Shown here: positions 35,429 through 47,300 of the stretch, piece after piece
Position numbering within the stretch: position 1 is the first letter of the stretch
How the letters are laid out: every line of letters begins with the position of its first letter
Origin: Hansfordia pulvinata
Lineage: Eukaryota > Ascomycota > Sordariomycetes > Xylariales
Assembly (NCBI GenBank): GCA_006538405.1
Contig: BJKQ01000002.1
Coordinates: 3,286,001-3,350,000, forward strand
Reading direction: 5' to 3'
DNA: 64,000 bases
Program-made: the position numbers and the translations under genes
Notes under the pieces: model-generated
The model's database searches: none
Seen by the model: the letters and a program-made list of their open reading frames with translations, nothing else
What the model was told of the DNA's origin: nothing

Positions 35429-36957
35429 GGTGGCGGGTTGCCGTCGCTGCGGCTGTGATGTGGCGCCTGAAAATGGCAAATGGATCTCCCGAGGTCAAGC
35501 GAGCGTATGGTCGCCTGGCTTAGTCACACAAGGGTGACGGAAGCTTCTTCGAAAGCTGAGCAGGCCCGTGGGCGGCTGTGTTCTGGCCAAGAGCAGAGGA
35601 GGCTTGGGCTGATGGCGGACTGGCGTATGGCCAGGGTGGTGACGAGAGGCCCTGTCGCTTGTGGCAGGAAAGCCAGGTGCTTCCAGGGCGATTGCTACGT
35701 CTCCAAGGAGAAGTGAAGAGACGCAGCAGCGGGGAGGGTCCTCGAAGGGCGACGGAGGCGGCAGGGTGGGCAAGTGAGGTCGGGCAAAGCGAACCAGTCT
35801 GAGCCGTATCGTATCGTCGCGGTGGTGGCGGTGGTGGTGGTGGTGGCGGGGGTTGGCAGGCGGTTGGCGGGTTTGGGGGGCCAACGAAAGACGAGGCGGG
35901 GGAGAGTGAGGCACACGTGAGGGATGGGGACGAGGTGGAGGGAAGCGAACGTAACAAGAAGTGAGGAAGAGAGATGAAGGCAAAAGACGCAGCAAGCTGT
36001 GAGACGGCGATGTGCACGTCAAGTACGTGCGGGTGGTGGTCAGTAGGTCCAGTCGGGCGCGGGTGGAGGAGCGGCGGGACCTCAGTCTTCAATGTCTGAG
36101 AGCGTCGCCAGGTACCTGCCTGGGATACGGGGTAACCTGATCCACGCCCGTCCAATCCATCCATGAATACCTGTACCCACTACTATGTACTTTTGTACGT
36201 ACCTCATCCAGCGGAACCTACATTTACCTAACCTACATACCTAGCCTAACGAGCCAGGGGGAGGGCGCAAACACTGTATCCATGGATATGTATCCAATGT
36301 AGGTACCTCGGGCATGTCCATGCCCGGCGGGGCTCAGATGATGTACCTGCCCGCCCGTCTGGGAAGCCGCCCAACAACGCCTCGAGATACGGGCCAATAC
36401 GTGTTTGGTGACGGACCTTGGATGGGTTCAGTCCAGCCCGCATGGATGGATGAATCGACAAGTCTACGGGTACACGTGCTGGGGCACTGGGTGTTCTGAG
36501 AGCAGGTAATCAACAGGTCCCTGAGGGGATACCTTACCTCTTGCCCACCCACCAACCAGTTGTACGAGGGCCCAGGACTACCTAATTCGTAAGAGGATCC
36601 GACACCTAACAAGATACAGAACAGTACCTCATCAGGTTCTTGCCATTGGGATAACGCCCAGCGTACTCGTACGCGCCTTATCCAACCCTGGCCCATTACA
36701 GTACAGTGCATCGCAGTCCTGAACGCCAATCTGCCTCCGGCGAATCCGTCACACAGCCCTAAGGGTATCTCTCCATGTACTCGTATCCGTACCAGGTCAT
36801 ATGTACCTAGGTAGGTACCGGCTGTGCGGGTGAAATAAGGTTGGATGGATCGACGACGTCGTAGTCTGCAAAGCAGACAAGATTGCCTCTCTCGTGACGA
36901 CTTGAACGAGACAAGAAATAAGGAGAGCTCCCGTTCATCTGATGACACACGCGTGTC

Positions 36958-36971
36958 TACGAGTACTCGTA
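36958..36971. repeat. composite palindrome TACGAGTACTCGTA
   Basis: Two overlapping copies of the dispersed 8-mer in the inverted order relative to 8896-8909, giving a perfect 14-bp palindrome. Confidence 0.8.
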
Positions 36972-37621
36972 CAGTGCCCAAGTCGTCCTCGTCGGTGCAA
37001 TGGGCGGCATGGGGATGGCGCGGTCCCGCACGGCACGATGTTGGAGGCTGGCCCCCTCTCGGTTGGCCACCCAGTCACGTTTCAGCTCGCCCTGGCACTG
37101 GCTCTGGGGGTTCCGGGCTGTGAGTGGACAGGACGGTCCCTCGTACGAGCGAGTGATAGCGTGCGAGCGTATAGATGCTCGGGCTGCCAAGTAGGTACTC
37201 GTGGCAGTTGGAGCGCCTGCTGCGCTGCAAGGCGGGCGCCATCTGTTCGACTGGCTCGACTGGACTCGACAGGACTGGACGGCTCGCGCTGGCGCTGGGC
37301 CCCCTACTTACTTACTCGTAGTTCGTCGGTGCTGGCCCGCGTGGGGAAGTTGCCATTGCCTGTCCCCTTCCTGCAGAATACGCTTCTGGGCTCGCGCGGT
37401 TCGAGTTGGCGAGCCCCGTTCGTCATCTTCCTTTTCCTGTGCCTAGGGCCGGATAGCCAGCCCGGTCGTTCTGGAGAGCTGGCCGTTCACTCCCAAGTCT
37501 GGCTGGACAACACTCGCGTCGGGAGGAGCCAGCGACGAGGAGTGGAGGGGAGGGGAGGGGAAGCGTCGGTGCCGTGCCGCGCCCCTCCCCCTCTCTCCCT
37601 CTGACGCGCTGGCTCATGTGT

Positions 37622-37628
37622 CTGGCTA

Positions 37629-37659
<31 letters not shown>

Positions 37660-37660
37660 T
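37622..37660. repeat. (CTGG)n tetranucleotide run
   Basis: Roughly nine CTGG/GGCT units, with one GCTA interruption near the start, in the gene-free region. Confidence 0.8.
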
Positions 37661-40430
37661 GGGCCACGGTGCCACGGTGCGCCCTCGAAGTTCGGAGCAT
37701 GTGGGGACCGGGTAGCCAACATGGAGGGTCCTCGGCGGGTGATTGGCGGTAGGCAGATCCCAGGCCAGGCTGCTGTGTGTCTGCCGTGCGGAGCGAAAGG
37801 GGGCCAGTGATGCCGGGCAGCGCTTGCAGAGCGACAGAGCGAGCGTGCATGTGGTCGGGTATCAATCCCAGCAGAGTGGGGCAGCTGTCGGCGCTTCGGT
37901 CGACATGGCATAACATGAACATGGCCCATTGTGATTTTCTCGTGTCGGCCGCTGGTTGCTCGCTGTGCTGCCGATGTCGGTGTCGATGTCGCTGTCGGTC
38001 CACGCGAACCGGCGTGAGAGAGTGCTTGTCGACACGCAACCTGTGACGGGCCCTGATGACGTCCAGACGGGAGATGGCGAGTCGAAGATGAGCTGTGGTG
38101 CCGCATCTTGTCAAGTGCAAGCAACGGGCAGCCTGCGATGGAAACGGTAAGGTAGGCAGCGCTGGTTTCGTGCACTCAGGTACTACATGTACATAAGGGG
38201 AGGCTACGATACATAACGTTGAAAGCACCAGGTAACGGCGCATCGGAGAAACGGTTTGGCTTACGAGTAGGGCTGCCGCGACTGGGATCCTCGTCGTCGG
38301 CCCCGGACTAACGCTTCAGAACAGACCCAGGGAGGGCCGCTACGAAAAACCCGCCACAAGACCCCCCTTGTGGTGCATGGACGTGCTCCCAGGACCCAAG
38401 ACCCAGAGCGGCGGCCCAGTCGACGACCGGGCAGATACTCGGTGCGTGCAGCCCCAGAGCGGCGGCGGTGCGGGGCAGCGTAACGGGCGTGACAGCTGGA
38501 TTGCTCTCTCGGTGACGGCCGCCAGCAAGCAGGCACGCAGGGTCCCCGTAGCTCGAGAGACGGGCGCGGAAGAGACACTGGTTACGAGCAGAGGCCGATG
38601 CTAGAGCGGGCGCACGACAACGGGCAGTTTCCCGTCTTTGGTAATCATCACCAGCCTCCCGAGCGGGCGCGCCTCAGCGGAAGTGGGGAGGGGGGCGCCG
38701 CTACGAGGGCGTGTGCCACTTTACGGAGTCATCAGTCCTGGCGGTCGCGCACCTCGTACGAGTAGGTTATGGAGCCCCCGGGGGCACGTGTGCGCGGCGC
38801 CTCTCTAATAACGAGGTCGGCCCGTTGCCTTTCGCGGGCGCGCGCCGTTTGGGTGTCGCCCTCCGCACGCTCGCACGCTCGCACGCTTGCACGCACGAAG
38901 GGCGCACGTGAGGCGCAAGTCCTGGCGAGTGGGCTGGCCTGGTGTCGATAGGGGGATCCTTGGCTTGTCGTGCCTGTCGTGCCTGTCATCTCTGCCCGCC
39001 CTTTCATTTCGCGGGTGGCGAGAGTGGAAATGAAGTCGGTGCTGTCTGTCTTGGGGCGAGCCTCTCAGCCAGGCCGTTCCCATTGATCATTCTGCTATGA
39101 TTACGGAGTCAATGCTCCCGTCCCTGGGACGGCCCAGCATGTAACCGTGACTATTCTCCCTCATGAAGAAAATTACCTAAGGTAAAGTCTCGAGAAGGCA
39201 CGGTTATTGGCGGGCGGGTGGATGTACCTCCAGGGCTGCCTCTCGGGGGTGGCTTGCTACCTACAGAGAGACGGCCGCGTACTGGATGTAGCCCGGTACG
39301 AGTAGGTACCTTAGGAACCGCTTAACCTCATGTTGGACAGAGACTGGCGGGAGTGATTGCAGGTGAGCACACAGTATGGGGGCCAGAGCTAGCTGCATCC
39401 AGTCCCTTGCAGCAGTGATCCTACCCCAGCTTGGGCAGTTCTCCGTACACCATGTGCGTCTACGAGTGCCAATTGAACCTAAGGTACCGTACGGTGCTGA
39501 GGTACCTACGTACCTTGGGGCAGATGCCCACTGGATGCCCAGTGATATCCCTGGATGCGCTGCGTCTGCGGAGCAGTGCACCATCAAGGCAGCCCACGTC
39601 TATCCGTACCTTCGAGGTAAAGGTTGTGCGAGTACAGCAGCGACGTCCAATGCCATCCAGAGATCACTTTACGAGCACGGCGGGCACTCGTGTGTATGGG
39701 CCGCACCAACCGCACGGCAGTCAGCGCCGCCCTCCCAAGCGCCCCCAGGCCAAGCTAGGCCACCACTGCTCTGGGCTGGTGTGGCGGCATTGGCGTCGAT
39801 GACGGCCGTGGTGATGACGGTGGCGGCGGTCGTGAACGAAGCGAGCAACTCTCGGGCTCACCGGTCAAGCCACTTTGACCTGCCGGCTCCTCTCGCCCGC
39901 GGAAACGTTACAATCCTATAAGCTGACGCCGGCTGCCTATACTCCATACTCATACCTCTCTATGGCTCTGCCTTCTCTCGGTTGGCACCCATCTTGATCG
40001 CCTGTCCCTCTCCGGACCCCGGAAATTGAGCAACGATAGCAGCAAATATTCCTGGCGAGATGGGATCCCAATAGCCGCCTCGAGGGCCCAATCTTCCCAC
40101 GGACGGCCTAGCCTCGTCATGGCGTCCTACCCGCGCGACACCAGCCAGCAAGCCGCATGGTCGGCCGCTCGCAATGTGCCAGCTTCTGGCCTCGGGGGGA
40201 GGGGGGGTGGCGAGCTGGTCGATCGCCCGTTCCTGGGGATCTTTCTAGAATGTGGAGGGGCTGGCCGGGCCCACGACGGCCTCCGCAGGCCCAGGATCAA
40301 TATTGGAAGGAATCGGCCCTGGCGGGCTGCTGACGGCGGCGGGGGCAGGACGACGACTCGTGTGCCCCGGGGCACGACGTCGCGCTGGCACAGCGTCGCC
40401 ATCCATCCTGGGTGCTCCATGATCCAGGTG

Positions 40431-40448
40431 CCCCCCCCCCCCCCCCCC
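40431..40448. repeat. poly(C) tract, 18 nt
   Basis: Uninterrupted C18 on the plus strand, about 0.8 kb upstream of DBP8. Confidence 0.9.
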
Positions 40449-40999
40449 ATCATACTGTCTGCGCGGGTCCGTCGCGTTGGCCATGCCGTCACCAAGCTGA
40501 ACCGGGAGGCGACTCCGCGCCAACACGCACTCAGCGCTCAGGCTGGTCTGCAGAAAGGCGTCAAGTTGAAGCACACAAGCCGGCGAGCTACGTGCGCAGC
40601 CCTCAGCGCGCGAGTTCCGGGCGCGTCGGCGTTGTCGATCAGATAGATACTCGTAGACTGACCCTCCTGGCACTGACGCATCCACTGGGTTACGCCGCCC
40701 GGAAGAGCCCCGCGACCCGGCGCCTCTGTACTCGTACATTCTCAGGCGGAAACGGGTCCCGTGGAGGGGGTAGCGCCAGACAATGGCCAATCAACAGCGG
40801 CACCGCGCCGTAGCCGCCAGAGCCCCACTGGGCAGACCCCGCTATCGCGTCAAACGGCGGATGGCGGGGTTATGGGCGGCAAATGGGCCAACCAGCGCTC
40901 CGGAACTCAGAAATCGACCCACTCCTGCTCTGCCTGCGCCTGCTTTGTCCCTGCCGCACCCCTGTTTCGCCTGCTGCCGCGCCCCAATGCGGTGTTAGG

Positions 41000-41032
41000 T
41001 ACTCGTACGAGTACGCGCACGGGTACTCCGTA
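41000..41032. promoter_or_regulatory. composite motif element upstream of DBP8
   Basis: A perfect 14-bp palindrome TACTCGTACGAGTA (41000-41013) is followed 10 bp later by a second dispersed word, TACTCCGTA (41024-41032). The pair lies about 213 bp upstream of the DBP8 ATG, close enough to be part of its promoter. A regulatory role is inferred. Confidence 0.5.
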
Positions 41033-41244
41033 CCGGGCCGTTTTTTTTTCTCTGCCTCTGAGCGGAAAGTCTGCGCCCGCGCCCGCCAGACTGTGCGACG
41101 ACGAGCACAGCCATCACCACCGCCCTGCCAGCACTGCTCCTCACTGCCGCCAGCCAGCCGCTCATCCAGCCAGCCGTACCGCCCCAAGGAAGGAAAGAGT
41201 CGAAGCCGGGCCCGCACCCCGTCTCTCGGTAGCAGTACCTAGCC

Positions 41245-42917
41245 ATGTCGTCATCCTCAGGGTCCGACTCGGACTCGGAGCAGGACCGCCAGGACCGGCC
41301 GCAGCCGCCCTCCCGCTCCGGCGCCAGCGACGCCAGCGACGCCAGCGATACCAGCGACTCGGACTCGCTCGACAGCGTCGGCTCCCGCAAGAGGCGCAAG
41401 GTCGGGGCCCCAGACGACGACGACGACGACGACGACGAGGATGGCCCTGCTGTCCCTGCCGCCGCGTCCGCCATCTCGGTCCCCTCGCGGTTCAGCAGCC
41501 GCAAGCAGAAGAAGAAGCCCTCCGTGACGGCGACGGCGACGGAAGAGGCTGCCTCAGTCCCGGGCCCGGCGGCCCCGGTTGCCATCCTTCCCCCCACGAC
41601 AGCAGCGCCCGTGGACCCCGACGCCACGTTCGAGTCACTGAACCTGCGGCCGTGGCTCGTGCAGTCGCTCAAGAACATGGCCATCAAGCGCCCGACGGGC
41701 ATCCAGAAGGCCTGCATCCCCGAGATCCTCAAGGGCCGCGACTGCATCGGCACGAGCAGGACGGGGTCGGGCAAGACGGTGGCCTTCGCGGCGCCCATCC
41801 TGCAGCGGTGGGCGCAGGACCCCAGCGCCATCTACGGCGTGGTGCTGACGGCGACGCGCGAGCTGGCGCTGCAGATCTACGAGCAATTCAAGGCCATCTC
41901 GTCGCCGCAGTCGCTCAAGATCGTGCTGGTGACGGGCGGCGCCGACATGGTGGCCCAGGCCAACGCGCTCGCGCAGCGGCCCCACGTCGTCATCGCGACC
42001 CCGGGCCGCCTGGCCGACCACGTCCGCTCCTCGGGCGAGGACACCATCTGCGGCCTGCGCCGGGTCCGGTTCGTCGTGCTCGACGAGGCGGACCGGCTGC
42101 TGGCGGCCGGCGGGCCGGGCAGCATGCTGCCCGACATCGAGGAGTGCCTCGAGGTGCTGCCGCCCCGACGCGGCGGCAGACGCTGCTCTTCACCGCGACC
42201 GTGACGCCCGAGGTGCGCGCGCTGCAAGGGATGCCGCCCAAGCCGGGCAAAGGGTCGGTCTTCTTCTGCGAGGTGGACACGCAGACGCTCGCCGTGCCCA
42301 CGACGCTGCGCCAGATGTACCTGCAGATCAACGTCACGCACAAGGAGTACTACCTGCACGCGTTCCTGCTGACCGAGGCCAACGCGGCGCGCCCCGCCAT
42401 CATCGTCTTCTGCAACCGCGCGTCGACGGCCCAGTACCTGCACCACCTGCTGCGCCTGCTCGGCCACCGCGTCACCTCGCTGCACTCCCGCCTGCCCCAG
42501 CGCCAGCGCGTCGACAACCTGGGGCGCTTCCGCGCCGCCGCCGCCCGCGTCCTCGTCGCCACCGACGTCGCCTCCCGCGGCCTCGACATCCCCGAGGTCG
42601 GCCTCGTCTGCAACTACGACGTGCCCCAGGAGCCCGACGACTACATCCACCGCGTCGGCCGCACCGCCCGCGCCGGCCGCCGCGGCGACGCCGTCACTTT
42701 CGTCGGCCAGCGCGACGTCGAGCGCGTCCACGCCATCGAGGAGCGCGTCGGCCGCGACATGGTCGCCTGGGAGGAGGAAGGGGTCAACCTCGAGACCCGC
42801 TTCATCCGCGACCACATGAAGGAGGTCGGCGAGAAGAAGCGCGAGGCCCTGCTCAACATCGAGGAGCACCGCGAGGTCGGCGGCAAGCGCAAGCGGCAGA
42901 AGCTCCGCCTGCAGTAG
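41245..42917 (+). CDS. DBP8: ATP-dependent RNA helicase DBP8, one frameshift
   Basis: DEAD-box helicase of the Dbp8 type, which with Esf2 acts in early 40S pre-rRNA processing in the nucleolus. The N-terminus (about 1-125) is acidic and Ser-rich with a basic patch SRKRRKVG. Helicase motifs are in order: Q-motif region RPTGIQ, I (SRTGSGKT), Ia (TATRELA), GG, Ib (TPGRL), II (DEAD), III (FTAT), IV (IVFCNR), V ([12 protein letters not shown]), VI (HRVGRTAR). The first frame ends at 42204 after EECLEVLP. The next frame resumes with [15 protein letters not shown] and runs to 42917, so one C is missing in the run 42163-42166. With it restored the length is 557 residues, normal for the family. Single exon. 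The start is the first ATG of the acidic N-terminus, seven codons into an open frame that is not conserved upstream. Confidence 0.93.
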
Positions 42918-43304
42918 CAGCAGCAGCAGCAGCAGCAGGAGGAGGAGGCAGACCCGGGGAGAGGGGACGGGACATGGCGCTGATCAGTTGGTTGGACGCG
43001 AATATTGTTAATTAGCCCCTCAAACACACAAATCTACCACAAGCACCTCGAACGACCACACGATCCCGTCTACCGTCTTTTCTTCCCCCTTTCAACCCCC
43101 CAGTGACTTGCCCTGGAGACTGCGCACCTTGTGATGTTGACCGATATTACGCATCCTTCCTCGCCGCCTTGGCCTCGCACTCTGTATCAGGTGGATGTAT
43201 CCGGTATAGACTTACTCGGAGCCGAGCGAGATATGGACCCGCAGGCTTGTCCTGTGTGCTGCTCAGGGGACGACGGCATACTCTCATGCTACGGAACGGA
43301 AGGA

Positions 43305-43600
43305 AACCCCTACAATGCTGGCGCGCCGACGGGGCACCTTACCGGGGCTGCGGCCGTAAGAGTCGGGCCGGTAGAAGAGCCTCGAAGAACAAAAGCAGCA
43401 AAAAAGAGCCGCTTCCAAGCAGAAGACAGAAACAAGATAGGCCGGGATGGAGCAGTTCAGGAATGCCACTCGTGCGTTCAACGGGGCTCCCAAAGCCGCG
43501 GCCGTAGGAGTCGGGCCGGTAGAAAAGCCTCGGAGAACAGCAGCAGCAGGAAGGAGAGCTGGCTTCAAGTGCAATAAGAGAGGCCGGGGCGGAGCAGTCG
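43305..43600. repeat. degenerate 148-bp tandem duplication, two copies
   Basis: GCCGTAAGAGTCGGGCCGGT at 43353 recurs as GCCGTAGGAGTCGGGCCGGT at 43501, a period of 148 bp. Similarity extends through the following AAGCAGC-rich and GCTTC blocks to a GGCCGGG-GGAGCAG block. The copies differ at many positions, so the duplication is old. It lies 3' of DBP8. Confidence 0.75.
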
Positions 43601-44070
43601 AAAGACCACGGGTCCCAATGAATAAACGTGTTCCGTGGAGAATGATATGCCGGGTCTTACTCTACACATGGTAGCCAGATAAGACCACAAAAAAAAAAAA
43701 AAAAACAGTTCATCATAGAGTGTATACTCCACGCTCGAGTCCCGGGCAGGGTCGCTGCCGATCTGGAATCCTGTCATTAACGACGAGATGAGCGGACTGG
43801 CTGGCGGTGGAAGCCTTCTCGAAGAGAGCGAGAAGAACGGGGCCCGAGAGAAAGATGACGACGACCAGATAGGCAAAAGGTGCCCGCGCTCTCCAACTGC
43901 CGGGGATCCTCCACAGCCTTGTCGCCCTTCCCCTTGCGCCAGTATACAATGCTCTTCTATCTTTCACCGACTCGCTATCTCGCTGCGCCCGCCTTGCCCC
44001 GATGGCTCTGAGATGCCGTATACTCGCCCGTATGAGAGCGGTGCCCGCTGCTGATCCCGGCCACACGATG

Positions 44071-44089
44071 CCCCCCCCCCCCCCCCCCC
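44071..44089. repeat. poly(C) tract, 19 nt
   Basis: Uninterrupted C19 on the plus strand, only 212 bp from a G20 tract. The two could pair as an inverted repeat. Confidence 0.9.
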
Positions 44090-44300
44090 TACAGCCCGGC
44101 ATATCATCCCGAGGGGGGGGCGGGCAGGAAGCTGTCGAGAGCGCACGCCCACATAACTCTCCACGACCGCCTGGAGCAGCCTCGAGCCTGGTCCCCGAGT
44201 GGCTCACTCATATCAGCGGCCTCATCGTACGAGTAGAGTAGCCTCGCTTGGAGCCCTCCCAAGACAGCCTCCCAATGACGACCTGAAGCGCCGGCGAGGA

Positions 44301-44320
44301 GGGGGGGGGGGGGGGGGGGG
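44301..44320. repeat. poly(G) tract, 20 nt
   Basis: Uninterrupted G20 on the plus strand, facing the C19 tract at 44071-44089. Confidence 0.9.
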
Positions 44321-47300
44321 ACGTGTGACATGACGAACACAGTCAGATCGAGAAGGGATTCCGGCCTTCTCCGCCTCGCTTGGCCACCTTGCGAGAGTAC
44401 TCGTAATTACACCTGCCCTTGCCTCTTCGTTCGTCCTCCTTCCCAGCGCTTACTATCCTGACCCCCAGCCCTATCGGCACAGGCGACGCGCGGAGGGACC
44501 GCCGCCTCACGTTTACCCCAAACCTACTCATGTATGCTCCACGGCGGCCCCTGCTGCTCGTCCGTCGCTCGGGTTCAGCCCAACCCCAAGGCAACAAAGA
44601 ACGGAGTATGAGGAAGAAGCAAGAAGCAAGGAGGGCACGAACCCCAACCACCAAAGCCCCCCCAGTGCGATGTCATGGCCCAGCCATGCTTCCAGCACGC
44701 CCCCTCCGCAAAAAGGCACGCCATCCGCTCGCGCACGAGCCTGGCTGGCCCCCTCGGACACAGCGAGCAGCGTTCACCCCGGCTGTGTACGAGTACTGGC
44801 CATCAGAAGGGGAAATGTTTTCTTTGCTTCTTCTTCTTCTTCTGGTTCTTCCCTTCTCATTCCCGCACGGCATCCGTGCTTCTTTCTGTAGGGGTTCTTC
44901 TGCGATAAAAGCTACAAGCTACTCGTAATACGTCGGTCGCCCTGCGAGATTTCTTTTCCCTGTCTCTTGCGCCCCAAAAAGGGCCCCTGCTTGCCCTCCC
45001 CCTGTCGGGACCCGGATCAGCAGCTCAGCCCTGCGTGCGAGCGCGCCCTATGGGCACCTCATCTGTTCTATGGCTCTGTGCGCTCCTCCACAGCTACGTG
45101 AGATATTGATTCGTTTAGTCATGGAGTCAAAGCCATTGATTTGCCCCGGGGGGGTTTCCATCGGCTGCAAAGAAGAAGAAATTCAGAAGATTTCCCGGGA
45201 AGAACCTCTCTTTCTTCTGCCTTGTGCTGGCTCCCCGGACCGATATCCCCCCAGCTCGCTGCAGCACGCACTATTGACCACGGCGAACCCGCACCCCTGA
45301 CGGAGAGAATCCAACCCGACTTGTGACCTGATGCAACGTCCGCCAGTCTGACATAAGATCACCACGTGGCATGGGGGCGGGGAAGGGTTGCCTGGCTACC
45401 AGCCATCTCCCCCCCTGGAAAGCAGTGCGGGTACGAGTACTGCCTCCCGCCTTTCCCGCTGTACCCGACACGGTGCAGAAGAGCAAAGCGCAAAAAAGAA
45501 AAGGAGAGAAAAAAAAGAAATAGCCAACCCAGGAGATTGGGGAAAATCCAGTCTCGGCTTGGTGGGCTGCCTCTGTGCAGAACCCACTCCCTCGTGCAAA
45601 GTCGAGGCCTCTCATCACTTGATGTCGGCTTAAGGAAAAACTAGGTACTCGAAGATGGCGCGGCGCGTCGAACGGAACGAGACCGCGTATTCCGCCCACG
45701 AAGGCTTTCTCCTAGTAAGGGAGAGGATCTTGGCGGCGGGATCCCAGGACGCAGGACGGAGGAGAAGCAAGCAGCTGCAGTATACCAAGGAAATGTTCAT
45801 TCGTGGTCAAGTCGGCATCTGGGGGACAGGCAGGAAATATCCGCGGGGTTCAGCGCCGGGCCAAGACTTGACCGGCCCGCAGCGCGGCCGGGCCCCCACC
45901 CGCTCCCGTCCGGGTCCGGAGATAGACAGGCATGTCCGATCTCAGTCTGCGCGGTGGCTCCGGCTCGGCCCCTCGTTGAGGACTGGGAGAAACCGTAGCT
46001 ACACAGACCGTGTACACAGAGGGGAAATAAGAGCTGCCGCGTCTTGCGTCATAGCCTTGTTGTCGTTCAGAAAGCCCCCGATCGGTCCGGGGCAGATATC
46101 CCGTGAACTACTTCGCACATCCGATCCGCGCAGCTTGGGGGATGCAGTGGCATGCTCATTCGAGCATCCCAAGCATCTTGCCAATCCGGACCTGGGCTCC
46201 GGGGCCTGAATCTAATTGCGAGCCTCCCAGAGGGGCCGCATGCCCCCCAATCTGTGCATCCTCAAGGCGGCGATAGCATAGCCTGGACCGATCTCCCCGA
46301 GTCGACCGGCCAGCCGAGATCACATAAAGTGGCGCAGCTGAGATGGCGGCAGCATTGGTGAGAAGGAGCATGGATCCCGGCCCCCTTGGCAAGCTGGAGA
46401 TGGCTGGGCAAGGCGAGTCAGGTACCCGGGTCTAGGTTCGCTGAGCTGGAGCCACAGGCTTGCCCGCGGCGGCCTGGCTAGCATGAAGCGAGGAAGAAGA
46501 AAACCTGATATCGATTGAATCCTCCGTGCACAAAGACGGCCCCCTATTCCCTGGCCAAAGCCACAACAGTTGGAGGCGCCTCGACATCGCGATCCAGGCT
46601 TCGAGTACGAGCACTCGTACGGCTGGCCGCGGGGCAGGTTTTGGTTTCCTTGTGTTTGGCCCGCCGCAGGGGTCTGCGGGGATGCATCCCCTTCCTCTTC
46701 TCTTTGGGTCGACGGGATTGGGCACCGCGGTATTTCGCCGCGCCGCGCGGCGAGCCCGATGAAACAGACGAAATGTCCAATTTTGCTTTTTCTTCGCCTT
46801 CTTTCGTTCTCTGAATTTTCTTTGGACGATTGCCTGCCAGCACAGGGCACAGGTCGGGCCCGGCCGGCGCCGCACGGACCCGTCGTCGACCCTGCGCCGG
46901 CAGACGACGTGCAGACGTCATGAAGGATAATCAATGGCTGACAGGGCAATCCGGCGCACGGCACTCATCCGCGTCGGCGAACGGACAGATGGCCACGCGA
47001 GCGAGCGAACGCGCGAGCCCACTGGGCCCGCGTGCGAGCTGCCGTGCGAGCTGCCGGTGTCGGTCCGGCCACTCCCCGCGATAGCCATCATTCCCGAGGC
47101 ACGGCCTGCGCGTGCCTGGCTATCCCGGCTTCCACAGGCCTGTACGGATGATTAGCCTTTGTGTGTCTGGCTCGGCAACAGCTCTGTAGTTACGGGTATG
47201 TGCGCAATGGCCGATTTCCTCACAGCCAGACGTGGGACCTTTTCTCCAGATCGGAGCATCGCGCGGATGGGATAGTGGTCCGGTGACGCTGCAATAGACC

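Larger units (their letters stand above)
35429..41244. other. 5.8 kb gene-free region
   Basis: Lies between the MAPKK start and the DBP8 start and contains both upstream regions. It holds a (GGT)n run (about 35820-35850), a (CTGG)n run (about 37622-37660), a C18 tract (40431-40448) and 12 copies of the TACTCGTA word, among them two perfect composite palindromes (36958-36971 and 41000-41013). One TACCTAGGTA is at 36804-36813. No plausible protein in any frame. Confidence 0.5.

Noticed and set aside
40761..41244. Upstream extension of the second DBP8 frame
   Set aside because: The frame is open only because of GC content; the conserved N-terminal half of DBP8 is in another frame from 41245, joined by the one-base error.
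45655..46209. 184-codon open frame on the plus strand
   Set aside because: Arg-rich, no family resemblance, no promoter or intron signals. It cannot be excluded as a lineage-specific gene but is not supported.
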